Assembly (NCBI RefSeq): GCF_025562755.1
Contig: NZ_CP103300.1
Location: 5,458,501 to 5,522,500, forward strand
DNA: 64,000 nt
Reading direction: 5' to 3'
Source of the DNA: Endozoicomonas euniceicola
GTDB taxonomy: Bacteria > Pseudomonadota > Gammaproteobacteria > Pseudomonadales > Endozoicomonadaceae
The notes under the pieces are model-generated. The model searched no databases and was not told where the DNA came from. It saw nothing but the letters and a program-made list of their open reading frames with translations. This document shows positions 52,301 through 62,144 of this stretch, one piece after another; the stretch's first letter is position 1, and each line of letters starts with the position of its first letter. The position numbers and the translations under genes are program-made.

Positions 52301-52871
52301 GTTCGAGCGGTTGCGTCAGGATGGTAAAGGGCTGGGGCTTGGCCTTTCCATCGCTAAAGGTATAGCCGATGTGCTGGGGCACCCGTTGCAGTTACGTTCT
52401 TTGCCCGGTAAAGGAACGGTGTTTTCGGTGTATCTGAATACAGTCGAGCGCAGAGTTGTGCAGCAGCATCGGGTCGCCATGCCCGCCAGTTCCCTGAGCC
52501 ACCTGAAGGTTCTCTGTGTTGATAATGAAAAAGATATTCTTATGGGAATGTCCAGTCTGTTGCAGCGGTGGGGTTGTAAGGTTGAATGTGCTGATGGACG
52601 TGATCAGGCCGTCCACATCATTGAACGACAGGTTTCTGATGTGTTGCTGATGGATTACCAGCTGGAGGAGCATTGTAACGGCATAGAATTGATTCAGAAG
52701 CTTCGGGAAATTGGCGGGCATAATATTCCGGCGGTACTGATCACAGCGAATACCCGTCAAAACCTGCGTGAACAATGCCTGGAACAGGGGATCCGTTTTC
52801 TTGCTAAGCCGGTTAAACCAGCAGCCCTCAGGGCATTGTTGACATCTGTCGTTCAGTCTTCCAGAACCTGA
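49392..52871 (+). CDS. crbS: hybrid sensor kinase with sodium:solute symporter domain (CrbS-like)
   Basis: A 1159-residue inner-membrane sensor. The first 545 or so residues form a sodium:solute symporter-like domain of about 13 helices (opening WLLALIAMLYVAGLFGVAWYGD, with VYCSSWSFFGTVGQAS). A PAS domain follows (about 645-760, LEQGVSVVDKNLQLVAWNRRYVELF), then a coiled coil, HisKA with H804 in FFAAVSHDLMQPMNAARLF, an HATPase (LLQNFLTNAFRYS, VRDNGSGIP, GLGLGLSIAKGI) and a receiver domain with D1088 in LLMDYQL. This architecture is CrbS/MxtR, the acetate-switch sensor that acts with CrbR on acs. The cognate regulator lies 7.8 kb downstream, beyond the giant gene. Confidence 0.88.
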   Translation: MTGWLLALIAMLYVAGLFGVAWYGDRIDLRKKTQLRSYIYGLSLAVYCSSWSFFGTVGQASTDPWSFVPVFLGPLLMFTLFWKVLNKLILVSKKANITSIADFIASRHGKSRGLAALVTFILVLGSLPYIALQLKAIVMGFDLLSFRGEGGVNLQDLVLVVTVLLAVFVIIFGTRRIDTTEHQQGVMTAIAFESVLKLVAFLVVGGWVCWTVFGAGEATFSLPDTRNWVQPAGNWFDVLIFPTFIMMASVVCLPREFHAIVVENSNIKDFHRSRWLFPLYLVLVSALVLPLTYAGKQVFGNSVPADSYVILLPQALGSEAMAVLVYMGGVSAAISMVIVATLALSTMVSNEILMPVILRSSRNGERNFYRFSGLLLNVRRTVIIALLLLTYLLYRLMESSTGIPGLAGLGQLSLGAVIQLLPAVLGGLYIRDSNHKAVYLGLLAGASVWLFTLVVPLFVQGGWLPASIMQDGLFGVPGLKPQSLFGFEATSRPFSGTLIAFVVNSLLYIAGCFCLRPSGVELRQAHQFMNVSEGDSESYRHVRITKDELQALLVRFVDAGKVEALMGETLDGVSGTTLVDREALLASERLLAGVMGATSAKVVMKASLAGGQMRLEDVEAIVDEASEVLQFNRELLQGAIENLEQGVSVVDKNLQLVAWNRRYVELFEYPETLITVGRPVEEIIDHNARRGLCGPGSAEEHVLKRVGFMQKGCAHKSERRHPNGRVIEIRGNPMPGGGFVMSFTDITEFRQVEQALKDMNESLEQRVRERTQELSELNRALELAKSQAEAANRSRTRFFAAVSHDLMQPMNAARLFAASLESSRLPEDAHALASHLNSSLESAERLIKDILDMSRLEAGKLRASIREFCLSEVLEPLKSEFDLLAQQEGLDFRLVSTVAWVRSDPNLLRRLLQNFLTNAFRYSGSDGSYDGSSGRVMLVVRRASNQQLRIEVRDNGSGIPEDKQELIFSEFERLRQDGKGLGLGLSIAKGIADVLGHPLQLRSLPGKGTVFSVYLNTVERRVVQQHRVAMPASSLSHLKVLCVDNEKDILMGMSSLLQRWGCKVECADGRDQAVHIIERQVSDVLLMDYQLEEHCNGIELIQKLREIGGHNIPAVLITANTRQNLREQCLEQGIRFLAKPVKPAALRALLTSVVQSSRT

Positions 52872-53085
52872 TTGTTTCATTGCAGTGCAATTAAATGTAT
52901 CTCCCTGGAGTAGTGGAAACTTTCCAAAGTTCAGTAATAATTCCTGTGAGTTTATTGTTTATCAAAAATTACGATGCCTACCTAAGAACTTTTGCTAAAA
53001 AAAACTGTTGTTTATCAGGAATTGGAAAATTCTTGAAGCAGTAGACTCAATGTTGTTCTGATTTATTGGAAGATAGGAGCCCGTC

Positions 53086-56000
53086 ATGCCTGAGAATACC
53101 ACCCCAGATAGTACTCGGAGAAAAAGATCTGCGCCTAATGAGGGACGCGATACAGCCATGGTTTACCTTATGGTGGATCGAACGGGACCAGATGAACAGT
53201 ATGCCCGGCAGGTTTTGGCATCAACTACCGCAGAGAATCGAATCTTTTATTTCTATGACCAGAGTACAAAAAAAGTCAGTGTAATCAACGGGCCGGGTAA
53301 TTCTTTTGTTCCGAAACAAAGTTTACAGCTTAAGATAATTGGTTCAGGGGTTTCGTATGATACTGATGCTAACAGTGAGAAAATAAAGCCCAGGGAGTTG
53401 GCAAGGGCGATTAATTCAGTAAGTTTGAAGATATCTTCGATGGCAACACTTAATAGAATGGTGGTGCATTTAAATACGAAAGATAAGCAAGTGCTAAAAA
53501 GAATAGCTGTTGGTTTTGTGGAAAAAAGAAGCCTTAAAATAAAAGGAATGGATGTAAAATTTGTATCTTCCAGGATAGCTGGGTTGGAATATCAAGTTTT
53601 TGCTGGTGAAAATTATGTACTGAAACAGCCAGACTTTCCTAATAGCAGTAAATTTTATGGTATTACCAGGTTGCCAGAGTCAAGGGCAGGGCATACCTTT
53701 CGCAATCATAGACATCAGAATAAAGAAGATGCTGTTATTGGTCTTGAAATTGAGCAGAGGATTCAGTACAAAAAACGACTGGAATCTTTTATAAATCATT
53801 TGAAAACGATTAAATCAGAAAATAGGATTCCTGATAATTACGTCCCAGTTATTGAGTCACTCAGGGAAAAGGGTAATGGCTGGCGAATGGATTTTGTTGA
53901 GGACGGTTCAGATAAAAAAATAAAAGTGAGTTTTAAAACGAATGAGATAAAGAAATACAGTGACTTTATAAATACAAAGTACCAAAGTAAGCAGAGTTAT
54001 AAAGGAACGACGTTGTCTGTTTTGAGTACGGCAGCCACAGTAAAATTGATAATGAATAGAGAGGCAATATTAATAAAGGTCAGGGATGACAAGGAATTAA
54101 GCAAGCCTCTCTATAATACTCTGAGGGCTCACAACTTTGTCCATTTGGGTATGGAAATACAACAAGGGATTGAGTTTCTTGCCCAGGTTGAAAGGACGGT
54201 TGCTTATAAAAAACCAAGTTTAATACCAAGGAAATTGCAGAATTTTCGGAAGTATGGGAAAGTCGGAACAAACGCTTTGGGAAAAGCAAGTAATGTTTTT
54301 GCCGTGACTAGTTTGGTGCTATCAATAACAGAGTATCATCTGGCTGATAATAAACAGCATAAAGACGTGCTGGCGAAAAGAGTATCTGCTGATACAGCAT
54401 CACTTCTATATTTGATAGCATCTAAAGGTCACCCTAAAGCCGTTGCAGTGGCAACACTGTATTATGTATTGGATGCTTTGTTTGATATTTCTGGTATTTT
54501 TGAAAGAATGTTTATAAGTGATGCTCAAAAAGAAGAAGAATATCAAAAGCAGTTAAAAAAAACAAAAAGAGCAATTAAAATGCTTAGTAGTGTTTATCTG
54601 GATTTAAATCCTTTTAACTTTATTAAGTTGGCCAATGTTTCTCCTCAAAAAAATAATGAATGCCAGGGAAGTACTGATAGCAGCTTCCCACTTATAAAAA
54701 AAGAAAGCTATATTGATTTTAATAAAAATATTACTAGTGAAGAGCCTTTTGCCATACCTGTTAATAAAATTAACTTTAATAGTGGTGAGATAGGATATGG
54801 TCAAATTCAACTGGCAGTAACGGAATATAAACTGAAAGGGAGTGATAAACAGGATGCTTCGTTAGCAGAGAATCATGTAAAAACTACGAAACATACTGAC
54901 TCAATAGGAAAAGCTCTGAGAGTTCTTTGTAAGGAAGAAGAAAGGTTGTTCTCTTTTAATTGTGAGAATGGTACTCACACGCTAGGTAGTGATTGGTTTA
55001 ACAATGGATATGCCTACGTAATGTCCTTCCTGCCTGACTATAAGCTTAATTTTGAGTTTGAAAAAATTTCAGAGGCTCCTGATATTAAAAATAATGGAAC
55101 AAAACTTTTAAAGGCAGCAGACATAGACTATAAAAAAAGCGGAACAGCTCGCCAATATGTTACTGCTTTTATGAGTTTTGAATGTTTTTGGTGCTTTTTT
55201 GTTACTGGTAAAAAGACGATATATCGTGATTATCATCAAGTGTTAACCAAAATAGATAGTCCTGTTTTTCTTGATACAGAAAAAGAAATTACACTTGACG
55301 ACAGAGATCGTACTTTAGAGTTTCCCAGTAGCGGTGATCAAAGTATCGATAAAAAAGTGTTGTATCAAATAAAAACAGCTGGAAACACTAAGGCTACTTA
55401 TTATTTTTATATAAAGGGCGCTGCACGCTATGATATAGCAATACCAGAGAGGTCAGAGTCCACTTGGATATTTTATTATAATAATGGGGATTATGATTTT
55501 TTTAACAACGATGGAACAATCGCTAACGTCAATGAGACCATAAAAGAGAGTAATATCCAGCTAGGCGATGCCAGTATTACATTTAACGATACTTATCCAT
55601 CTGTATCGAACGATAAATTGAGCAATTTGGTTAAATATAAAATATATGTTCACGACAGGCGTAGTTTTTTTAATTTCAATTACGGCAAGCCCGTTATTAT
55701 ATTATTAAAGTCAAGTGTTAACTTTTATAATACGAAAGCCAGAGTCGATGAATTTAAAAAACTAATTTCTAAATATTCAGTAGGTAAACGCTATTTTTAC
55801 ACAGAGCTAAGTAACTGTACTGTCGGTTGTTTGAATAATGTTAATGATCCAGGTTGTTTTCAATACAGTAAAATTGACGTTAAAAATAAATTCAGTGGCC
55901 CAACTGGAAGCACCTTGAAAAGGGTTAACCTTTTTTATGATAAGGTAAGTGATAAAGAGTTAGTTGTAGTTACTTCTCCTGACAAAGAGTCCGGAATTTC

Positions 56001-59000
56001 TTTTAGTTCTGTAACACCATTGTCTGTTGTTTTAAGTAATGGTAAGTTCTTTTATGAAAAGCAAAGTAAAACGGTTTATTTTGAGCAGCGTCAGGTTACT
56101 GAATATCAGGAGTTTGATTTTTCCATCCCGTCTATTTATTTTGGAACACCAGTCTATTTAATAGGTGATTATTCAGGAAATGATAAAGAGGAATTACGCG
56201 TTAAAGATGAATCTGGTTTGTATATGGAATTAAGCTTGTCTAAACAGGGTGTGATTCAAAGTGAAGTTTACAGAATAGTTAGTGACGAAGAAAATATTGT
56301 TCCGTTAATAGATAAAGTGGAGGTCTTTAAGGAGACTTTAAGGGTAATACCTGTTGAGATAGAATCTGGTACTAAAAAAGGAGAAGTGGTTGCTGCAGGC
56401 TTCTATGACAGGATAAGTAATTGGTTGATAACTTACTTTAATAGTTTTTTTGACTTTTATCGTAAAGATAAAATGGATGAGAAATGTTGCGAATTAAATA
56501 GTAATAGGTCGTGCTTACTAAATTTTGATAACAATCTGAATCAATACAATTTTTCGAGAGGAGGCTTAAATGATTCCAATGTCACTTACTCAGAAAAATG
56601 TGTTAAGTTTTCTGATCATTCTTCTGGTGAACTTTCAGTAGATTCAGGTGGAAATGTCTCATTAGTCATCAATGGTGATGCCTACAAGGATCTTAAAATT
56701 GATCATGCACCTGTAACTGCTTTTGAACAGGATGGTTATATTAAATATGTTTCAATGAATAAGCACACCCAGAACTTATACTATATTCGGGTTGATAAGA
56801 GTGTCAGAGGGAGCGAGAGTGGTTTAATTCGCCTATCGTCCCCTGATTTTTTTGTAATTACATACAATAATGCAACTCAAACCTCGAGCGTAAGAAATAC
56901 CGGTATTTTTAAAGGAGCTATTCCTTTTGAAAATGGTACATTAGTATATACAGTCGATCATGCAATAATAGAAATACCCCATACAGCTTTCCTTCATACG
57001 ATAACCATTGGAACAAAACAGCCTGCTGAGTATTACTCATATCATCAATGGGAAACAGAAAGTACGGCAAAGCTAATTCCTAAGGATAAGAGTCGCTTGT
57101 CATTTGCGAAGTTTGTTTCTGCCTCTGGTATTCTGTTGCAGGGTATTGATTTTGGGTTGATTATCGATAAGGTATTACCTGAAATCGAAGATCATTTTAA
57201 AAAATCCAGTGTATGGAATAGAGATATCGCAGAGACGTTTATCAATAAGTTGAAGGATGAGCTGGATGCGGTCTATCAAAGCTTTATCAAGCGATTTGCT
57301 GGTCATGTGCCAAATTTTATTCAGCTGATAAAAGGTGATCAGCTGGAAAAAGATAGTCGATTTAACTTTATGCTGGATAAAAAATTCTTTTATAGCGTTG
57401 GTGAAAAGGCTATTTTCGCAATAAATGAAAATGATGATATAAAAATTGTCGACGACGACGACAAGATGTTTTTTGCCAAATCTGACTCAGGTAGCCATAC
57501 ACAAACCTATCGTATCCCCTTTGATCCTTACCAATGTTCGGAATCAGCACGATTAGCATTCTTCTCAACGATCCATCCTTCACTAATCGACCCAGCTACA
57601 CCTGCACCTTCACCTGTGACTGGATCTGTACCTTCAACAACTACTCCCCAGGTGGAAGAGACTGTTATAACCGATGATGCGAAAACTCTCTTTGCGAAAA
57701 AGGTGGCTCAAACATTGGTTAAAGCGGGAGAGATCGCGGGAAAAGATGCAGTATCTGGAGGGAAAGAATTTGTAAAACTAACAGGGAAATTGGGTAAGAA
57801 AGTAGCTGATGGTACAGGAATAAAACAAAAACATGTAGTCGACACGGGTGAGTCTATAGCGAAGGGAGGGGTGAAAGGCGTTACGAAAACCGTGAAAGTA
57901 TTTAAAAATATATTTGGTCGACGTAAACGCTCAATAGCTCAAGCTGATGATAAGCTGGCAAACGCTACAGTGTTTAAGGATTTTATATCTTTACCTTGTG
58001 CCTATTCGGATAGTATGCCAGTAACTCGTTACACCTGGGATGCTGATGAAGAGGCGTGGGAAGGAAGTTTGAATGGGTATGACTTTCTGTTTAGTGAAAG
58101 TAAAAAAGCAATCACAGGTCTTTCTATTGAGAGAAAACATTTAGAGTTATCTGCACACACTGTTTGGGGCTTTCGTGATGAAAACAGCTGGGTTGATAAC
58201 GTTTTTTCTTTGCAAGTTGCCCTATATCATGTTTTGGGAAGGGGAAGAGATTCATTATTTAAAAGCTATTCAGTGAAGCCCTGGCTTACTATAGCGTTTC
58301 CTGCGTCAGGTTCTGGTTTTACAACGGGTTGGTTTGCTCATAGTTTATCCCTTATCACTGCTTGTCCGGTTGGTGAAGATATTGATTCCGTCATCCCGAT
58401 TGGCTCTAAGTACTATGGTACTTTTAATGGAGCTAAAACAAATGATAAAATCATTATTGATTTTCGAACATTACTTCACTTGCGAAAAAAAAATAAACTA
58501 CAGTTGATGTATTTTGATAAAGTTAAAGATGCTGGTGATGTTAGCTCTGTTGAATATAGTGATAAAAATCTTAGGCTAAAGGGAACCTTTGATAATGATG
58601 TTTTTAATATTGAAGATTACATTCTGACATGGGTATACACTGATCCTATCAAGTATCTTGATGAGGGATTTGTTAGCTCTAATGATTTTTTTATTTATAT
58701 TAACGGTAATGGTGGGGAGGATCAGTATACGATCAATGATGAAGCACTGAGGTTTTTCAAAAAAATTATTATTTTTACCAGTATTCGTGATTCCGGAAAA
58801 TCTGCAAGACTATCACGAAGTACCATCAGGTTACGATTACCCTCTGCTCTTTATCAGGCCCAACGCGATGATAAGGATATTACCCTGTTTAATAGATTTG
58901 ATAACAATATGGGTATCGTGACTATTAAAAATGTATGGCAGGGAAAATATGATGAACTCACAAATCCAGCTTCTATAGAGTTTTCTGATATTACAGTAAC

Positions 59001-60681
59001 AATAGAAGAAATCGCAAAAGTGGTTGCGGATCATGGTGGATTTTTCCGGATTCCATTAATGCCAGGGGAAAGAACCGGGGCAGAAATAAACTTCACTGTG
59101 TCGCCTACAAAAGATAATCCTTTACTTATTCATTTCAGCCAGACAAATAGTGTTACTTCCAGAGTCTTTGAGAAAAATTTGTTGCTTTCTTTCAAAAATA
59201 CACGAATGAATGTGACGATTGAGAATTATAAGTTTGGAAGCGGTGCTGTGCTTTACAGTGCTCGTGGCATACCAGATGCTGTATACACACCTTTGTTTAA
59301 GGTAAGCCCAGAAGATATTGTGGTAGATTTTAATAAAAATGAGGGAGAGGCGCAGTGGAAAATACGATATAATCCATTCGTTATACGTCAAGGTTACTTT
59401 GATCATTATGATAATATCGGTGTTAATATTCTGTTTGCTGATACAAAAGGAAGGCTCACTTATCGTGCGCTGCCATTCAGAAAGAATAAAATAAGATTTG
59501 TTAATAAGAATTTATCATGGCGCATTGAAGGAGATGGTTACTCTCAAATACTGGGTTCACTTAATAAATCCTTTCACAACTTTGGTTTACTCGCTGTTGG
59601 AATAAATAATTTGCTTTCTAAAGCCATTTCTACTGATGGCGTGATCCTCTCGTCACCGGGAGACAATATACCAGCCAAACCGTTGACATTGCTTGAATGG
59701 GCTGAAGATCTTTCTTATTTTGCTTCTGTTGTGACTTTACCAAACAGAGATAACATCCTTCAGGGTAACAGGCTTAATAATGTCATCTCTTTTACTCCAG
59801 AGGAAGGAAAGCGTAAAGTCATAGTTTTCCCTCATGGAGGTGACGACCTTGTCATAATCCAGAAGCCAGAGGCAAAATCAACTATAGACTACAGGCCTTT
59901 TTTATCCTGCAAGGCGGGAGGATTGAGTTGCAGGACAAAGAGGCCTGTTAAAATTAATATTTTTGGGACCGAAGGGAACAATATTTTTGTGGTTAATTCA
60001 GGGTATCCGGTAACTATAATCGGCTATCGTTCTATTAATCAAAATACATACAACACCGTTATTGTCTCTTCAGTGTCCCGTGTTGATCTGTTATCGGAAT
60101 ACCGTGTGAATCTCGTTATGAAAGATATTACGCCCGGTGATTTGGAGTGGAGTAGTTACAGGATAGAAAGCTCAGGATCAAGTTACACGAAAGTCCCTAA
60201 CCAAAGCCTTAGTCAGGCAGCACGCTCTGACTTGTCAGAGTATATTGTGCAATTTGCCCTGTCTGAGAATTATCGGCCACTGTTGGCTATTAAAGCGTCA
60301 GCTATCAGGAGCATCGTCTTCAATTCCGGAGAGCGTGCCCGTGACCCGGTTAGCTGGTTGGCAGGGATGAGTGATCTGGAGAAGTGTTACAGCGAAGACA
60401 GTTCGGGCAGCACTTGTGAAGTTGACGCAATATCAGATATCGCTGACAGTGCCAGGAAAATGGTATCCAGATCAATGGCAACAGAGGCTAACCAGAAGGG
60501 AGGGGAGGTTCGTTCATCAGGACGCCATCAAGTTCACGAACAACTGACTAAGCTTATTCAGGACATGAGCACCTTTAAGAAAGTAGCCAGTGTCACCAGT
60601 ACGCTTGCCTCAACGACGACTATAAACCCAAGTGCGACTATTCTGACCTCTCCGCAGATGAGTACAACGAGTCTTCTATAA
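53086..60681 (+). CDS. giant toxin-like protein of 2531 residues
   Basis: One uninterrupted AT-rich frame, start ATG 53086 after TAGGAG. No family is certain. Residues 20-180 recall the C80 cysteine-protease domain of MARTX/TcdA-type toxins (LQLKIIGSG, KPRELARAINSV, VVHLNTKDKQ), but the catalytic His and Cys positions carry S87 and about L129, so it would be inactive. Hydrophobic segments near 400-480 (VFAVTSLVLSITEY, AVAVATLYYVLDALFDI) could insert in membranes. A Thr/Pro-rich linker (1503-1522) and a lysine-rich amphipathic stretch (1530-1610) precede RRKRS at 1612-1616; the same RRKRS is at 11-15. Both look like furin-type sites. Near 2230-2260 GGDDLVI and later GTEGNNIF recall RTX-like folds. 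A secreted toxin is inference; no secretion genes adjoin. Confidence 0.6.
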   Translation: MPENTTPDSTRRKRSAPNEGRDTAMVYLMVDRTGPDEQYARQVLASTTAENRIFYFYDQSTKKVSVINGPGNSFVPKQSLQLKIIGSGVSYDTDANSEKIKPRELARAINSVSLKISSMATLNRMVVHLNTKDKQVLKRIAVGFVEKRSLKIKGMDVKFVSSRIAGLEYQVFAGENYVLKQPDFPNSSKFYGITRLPESRAGHTFRNHRHQNKEDAVIGLEIEQRIQYKKRLESFINHLKTIKSENRIPDNYVPVIESLREKGNGWRMDFVEDGSDKKIKVSFKTNEIKKYSDFINTKYQSKQSYKGTTLSVLSTAATVKLIMNREAILIKVRDDKELSKPLYNTLRAHNFVHLGMEIQQGIEFLAQVERTVAYKKPSLIPRKLQNFRKYGKVGTNALGKASNVFAVTSLVLSITEYHLADNKQHKDVLAKRVSADTASLLYLIASKGHPKAVAVATLYYVLDALFDISGIFERMFISDAQKEEEYQKQLKKTKRAIKMLSSVYLDLNPFNFIKLANVSPQKNNECQGSTDSSFPLIKKESYIDFNKNITSEEPFAIPVNKINFNSGEIGYGQIQLAVTEYKLKGSDKQDASLAENHVKTTKHTDSIGKALRVLCKEEERLFSFNCENGTHTLGSDWFNNGYAYVMSFLPDYKLNFEFEKISEAPDIKNNGTKLLKAADIDYKKSGTARQYVTAFMSFECFWCFFVTGKKTIYRDYHQVLTKIDSPVFLDTEKEITLDDRDRTLEFPSSGDQSIDKKVLYQIKTAGNTKATYYFYIKGAARYDIAIPERSESTWIFYYNNGDYDFFNNDGTIANVNETIKESNIQLGDASITFNDTYPSVSNDKLSNLVKYKIYVHDRRSFFNFNYGKPVIILLKSSVNFYNTKARVDEFKKLISKYSVGKRYFYTELSNCTVGCLNNVNDPGCFQYSKIDVKNKFSGPTGSTLKRVNLFYDKVSDKELVVVTSPDKESGISFSSVTPLSVVLSNGKFFYEKQSKTVYFEQRQVTEYQEFDFSIPSIYFGTPVYLIGDYSGNDKEELRVKDESGLYMELSLSKQGVIQSEVYRIVSDEENIVPLIDKVEVFKETLRVIPVEIESGTKKGEVVAAGFYDRISNWLITYFNSFFDFYRKDKMDEKCCELNSNRSCLLNFDNNLNQYNFSRGGLNDSNVTYSEKCVKFSDHSSGELSVDSGGNVSLVINGDAYKDLKIDHAPVTAFEQDGYIKYVSMNKHTQNLYYIRVDKSVRGSESGLIRLSSPDFFVITYNNATQTSSVRNTGIFKGAIPFENGTLVYTVDHAIIEIPHTAFLHTITIGTKQPAEYYSYHQWETESTAKLIPKDKSRLSFAKFVSASGILLQGIDFGLIIDKVLPEIEDHFKKSSVWNRDIAETFINKLKDELDAVYQSFIKRFAGHVPNFIQLIKGDQLEKDSRFNFMLDKKFFYSVGEKAIFAINENDDIKIVDDDDKMFFAKSDSGSHTQTYRIPFDPYQCSESARLAFFSTIHPSLIDPATPAPSPVTGSVPSTTTPQVEETVITDDAKTLFAKKVAQTLVKAGEIAGKDAVSGGKEFVKLTGKLGKKVADGTGIKQKHVVDTGESIAKGGVKGVTKTVKVFKNIFGRRKRSIAQADDKLANATVFKDFISLPCAYSDSMPVTRYTWDADEEAWEGSLNGYDFLFSESKKAITGLSIERKHLELSAHTVWGFRDENSWVDNVFSLQVALYHVLGRGRDSLFKSYSVKPWLTIAFPASGSGFTTGWFAHSLSLITACPVGEDIDSVIPIGSKYYGTFNGAKTNDKIIIDFRTLLHLRKKNKLQLMYFDKVKDAGDVSSVEYSDKNLRLKGTFDNDVFNIEDYILTWVYTDPIKYLDEGFVSSNDFFIYINGNGGEDQYTINDEALRFFKKIIIFTSIRDSGKSARLSRSTIRLRLPSALYQAQRDDKDITLFNRFDNNMGIVTIKNVWQGKYDELTNPASIEFSDITVTIEEIAKVVADHGGFFRIPLMPGERTGAEINFTVSPTKDNPLLIHFSQTNSVTSRVFEKNLLLSFKNTRMNVTIENYKFGSGAVLYSARGIPDAVYTPLFKVSPEDIVVDFNKNEGEAQWKIRYNPFVIRQGYFDHYDNIGVNILFADTKGRLTYRALPFRKNKIRFVNKNLSWRIEGDGYSQILGSLNKSFHNFGLLAVGINNLLSKAISTDGVILSSPGDNIPAKPLTLLEWAEDLSYFASVVTLPNRDNILQGNRLNNVISFTPEEGKRKVIVFPHGGDDLVIIQKPEAKSTIDYRPFLSCKAGGLSCRTKRPVKINIFGTEGNNIFVVNSGYPVTIIGYRSINQNTYNTVIVSSVSRVDLLSEYRVNLVMKDITPGDLEWSSYRIESSGSSYTKVPNQSLSQAARSDLSEYIVQFALSENYRPLLAIKASAIRSIVFNSGERARDPVSWLAGMSDLEKCYSEDSSGSTCEVDAISDIADSARKMVSRSMATEANQKGGEVRSSGRHQVHEQLTKLIQDMSTFKKVASVTSTLASTTTINPSATILTSPQMSTTSLL

Positions 60682-60718
60682 TTTTCCGCAAACTTCAACT
60701 TGCCTTCGGGCTCCTGAT

Positions 60719-61402
60719 TCAGGGGCTATCAGAATGGTTGTCTGGCCTGCGGTCTGAATGGCTGCCAGGCTGGTCAATTTCCAGCTCTTTCATGGCAATA
60801 ACCGCTTGAGTGCGGTTGCGAACCCCCAGTTTTTTGAAAATGGCGGTAACATGAGCCTTGATCGTGGCTTCTGACACTTCCAGCTCGTAGGCAATCTGCT
60901 TGTTCAGCAGACCTTCGCTGATCATGCCTAATACCCGGAACTGCTGTGGGGTCAGTGAGGCGAGCTTTTGTTCGATATCCGGTGTTTTCTGTTGTGTGGC
61001 TATGCTCGCTGCATTGCCGGGAAGCCAGACTTCACCATCCAGTATTTTAGCGATAGCTTCTTTCAGGGTGTCCAGAGGTGAAGACTTTGGAATAAAGCCG
61101 TTAGCACCATGCTGAATGGCACGCTGGATGACATGATGGTCTTCAGAGGCTGAAACGATGGCAACCGGTACTTCCGGATAATGCCCCCGAAGAAAGATAA
61201 GGCCGGATAAACCATGAGCGCCGGGCATATTCAGATCAAGCAGGATAAGGTCAGGGCTGGGAACCTGCCCCAGGACCGACTGAAGCGCAGCTATCGAGCC
61301 CGCCTCGTGTATCTCGGGATTCGTAAGCCCCTGTCGTAATGCTGCCTGCATTGCAGCCCGGAACAGAGGATGATCGTCAGCAATTATTATGGTGTGTTCC
61401 AT
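60719..61402 (-). CDS. crbR: LuxR-family response regulator (CrbR-like)
   Basis: A 227-residue regulator. The receiver domain has the acidic pair in IIADDHPLFRAAM, the phosphoacceptor Asp in LILLDLNMPGAHGLSG and the conserved Lys in GFIPKSSP. A LuxR/NarL helix-turn-helix forms the C-terminal part (LTPQQFRVLGMISEGLLNKQIAYELEVSEATIKAHVTAIFKKLGVRNRTQAV). Opening METHT-like MEHTIIIADDHPLFR and the overall form fit CrbR/ErdR, the partner of CrbS in acs activation. It is convergent with the giant gene, 37 bases from its stop. Confidence 0.82.
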   Translation of the reverse strand: MEHTIIIADDHPLFRAAMQAALRQGLTNPEIHEAGSIAALQSVLGQVPSPDLILLDLNMPGAHGLSGLIFLRGHYPEVPVAIVSASEDHHVIQRAIQHGANGFIPKSSPLDTLKEAIAKILDGEVWLPGNAASIATQQKTPDIEQKLASLTPQQFRVLGMISEGLLNKQIAYELEVSEATIKAHVTAIFKKLGVRNRTQAVIAMKELEIDQPGSHSDRRPDNHSDSP

Positions 61403-61499
61403 ACCATTGAGATTGCCATCTTGTCAGGGGAGTGTAAAGCGCTAGTTTGCTATGAAAAAACCGTTCTCATAATCAGCGGTTACGAAAACGGCTGTGGTA

Positions 61500-62144
61500 T
61501 TACTTTGCAATAGCCGCTTTTGGTTGTGTGTCACAGTATTGGGCGCAGCAGCCTTTAGATTGTACCGGGCTGAAGCGTTCGGGATGTTTACCGGTAACGC
61601 TCTCATAGAAGGCCTGAATTTCACACAGATCTTTTTCCATATTGTCGGTGGGTTTCACTATCGGGCCAAAGCCGCCTACTTTGCGTTTGAAATCCAGATA
61701 ACCCAGAACAATGGGTATATTGGCGTTCTTAGCCACATGATAAAACCCGGTGCGCCAGCGATCGCCTTTTGCGCGGGTGCCTTCCGGGCAGATGACCAGG
61801 CGCAGCTGCTTGTTACCTTTGAAGGCGCAGACCGTCTGTTTTACCATGCTTTTTGGCTTTGTGCGGTCGACGGCAATGCCCCCCAGCCAGTGCATGATGG
61901 GTCCAAAAGGCCCCCAAAACAGGCTGGATTTGCCCATCCAGTAGCAGTGGACGCCGGTGCACAGGCCAATAGCAATACCATAGAAAAAATCCAAGTTACT
62001 GGTATGGGGGGCAGCAACAAGAATAAATCTCGGGGCCTTGGGCTTTTTACCTTCCACTTTCCAGCCAGACAAAAACAGTCCCAGCCTGGCAATCAGGGTA
62101 AATAACGGGCGAATAACTGGTGTATTGAAAATCGTAAAGCGCAT
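61500..62144 (-). CDS. PlsC-family lysophospholipid acyltransferase
   Basis: A 214-residue membrane-associated acyltransferase. Start chosen at ATG 62144 (MRFTIFNTPVIRPLFTLIARLGLF), which gives a typical hydrophobic N-terminus; the frame extends upstream to 62276. The HX4D catalytic motif is H47-TSNL-D52 (APHTSNLDFFYG), followed by GPIMHWLGGIAVDRTK and the substrate motif PEGTRAKG (E121). The family transfers acyl chains to lysophospholipids or related acceptors; the acceptor is not predictable. A C-terminal CCAQYC is unusual. Confidence 0.83.
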   Translation of the reverse strand: MRFTIFNTPVIRPLFTLIARLGLFLSGWKVEGKKPKAPRFILVAAPHTSNLDFFYGIAIGLCTGVHCYWMGKSSLFWGPFGPIMHWLGGIAVDRTKPKSMVKQTVCAFKGNKQLRLVICPEGTRAKGDRWRTGFYHVAKNANIPIVLGYLDFKRKVGGFGPIVKPTDNMEKDLCEIQAFYESVTGKHPERFSPVQSKGCCAQYCDTQPKAAIAK

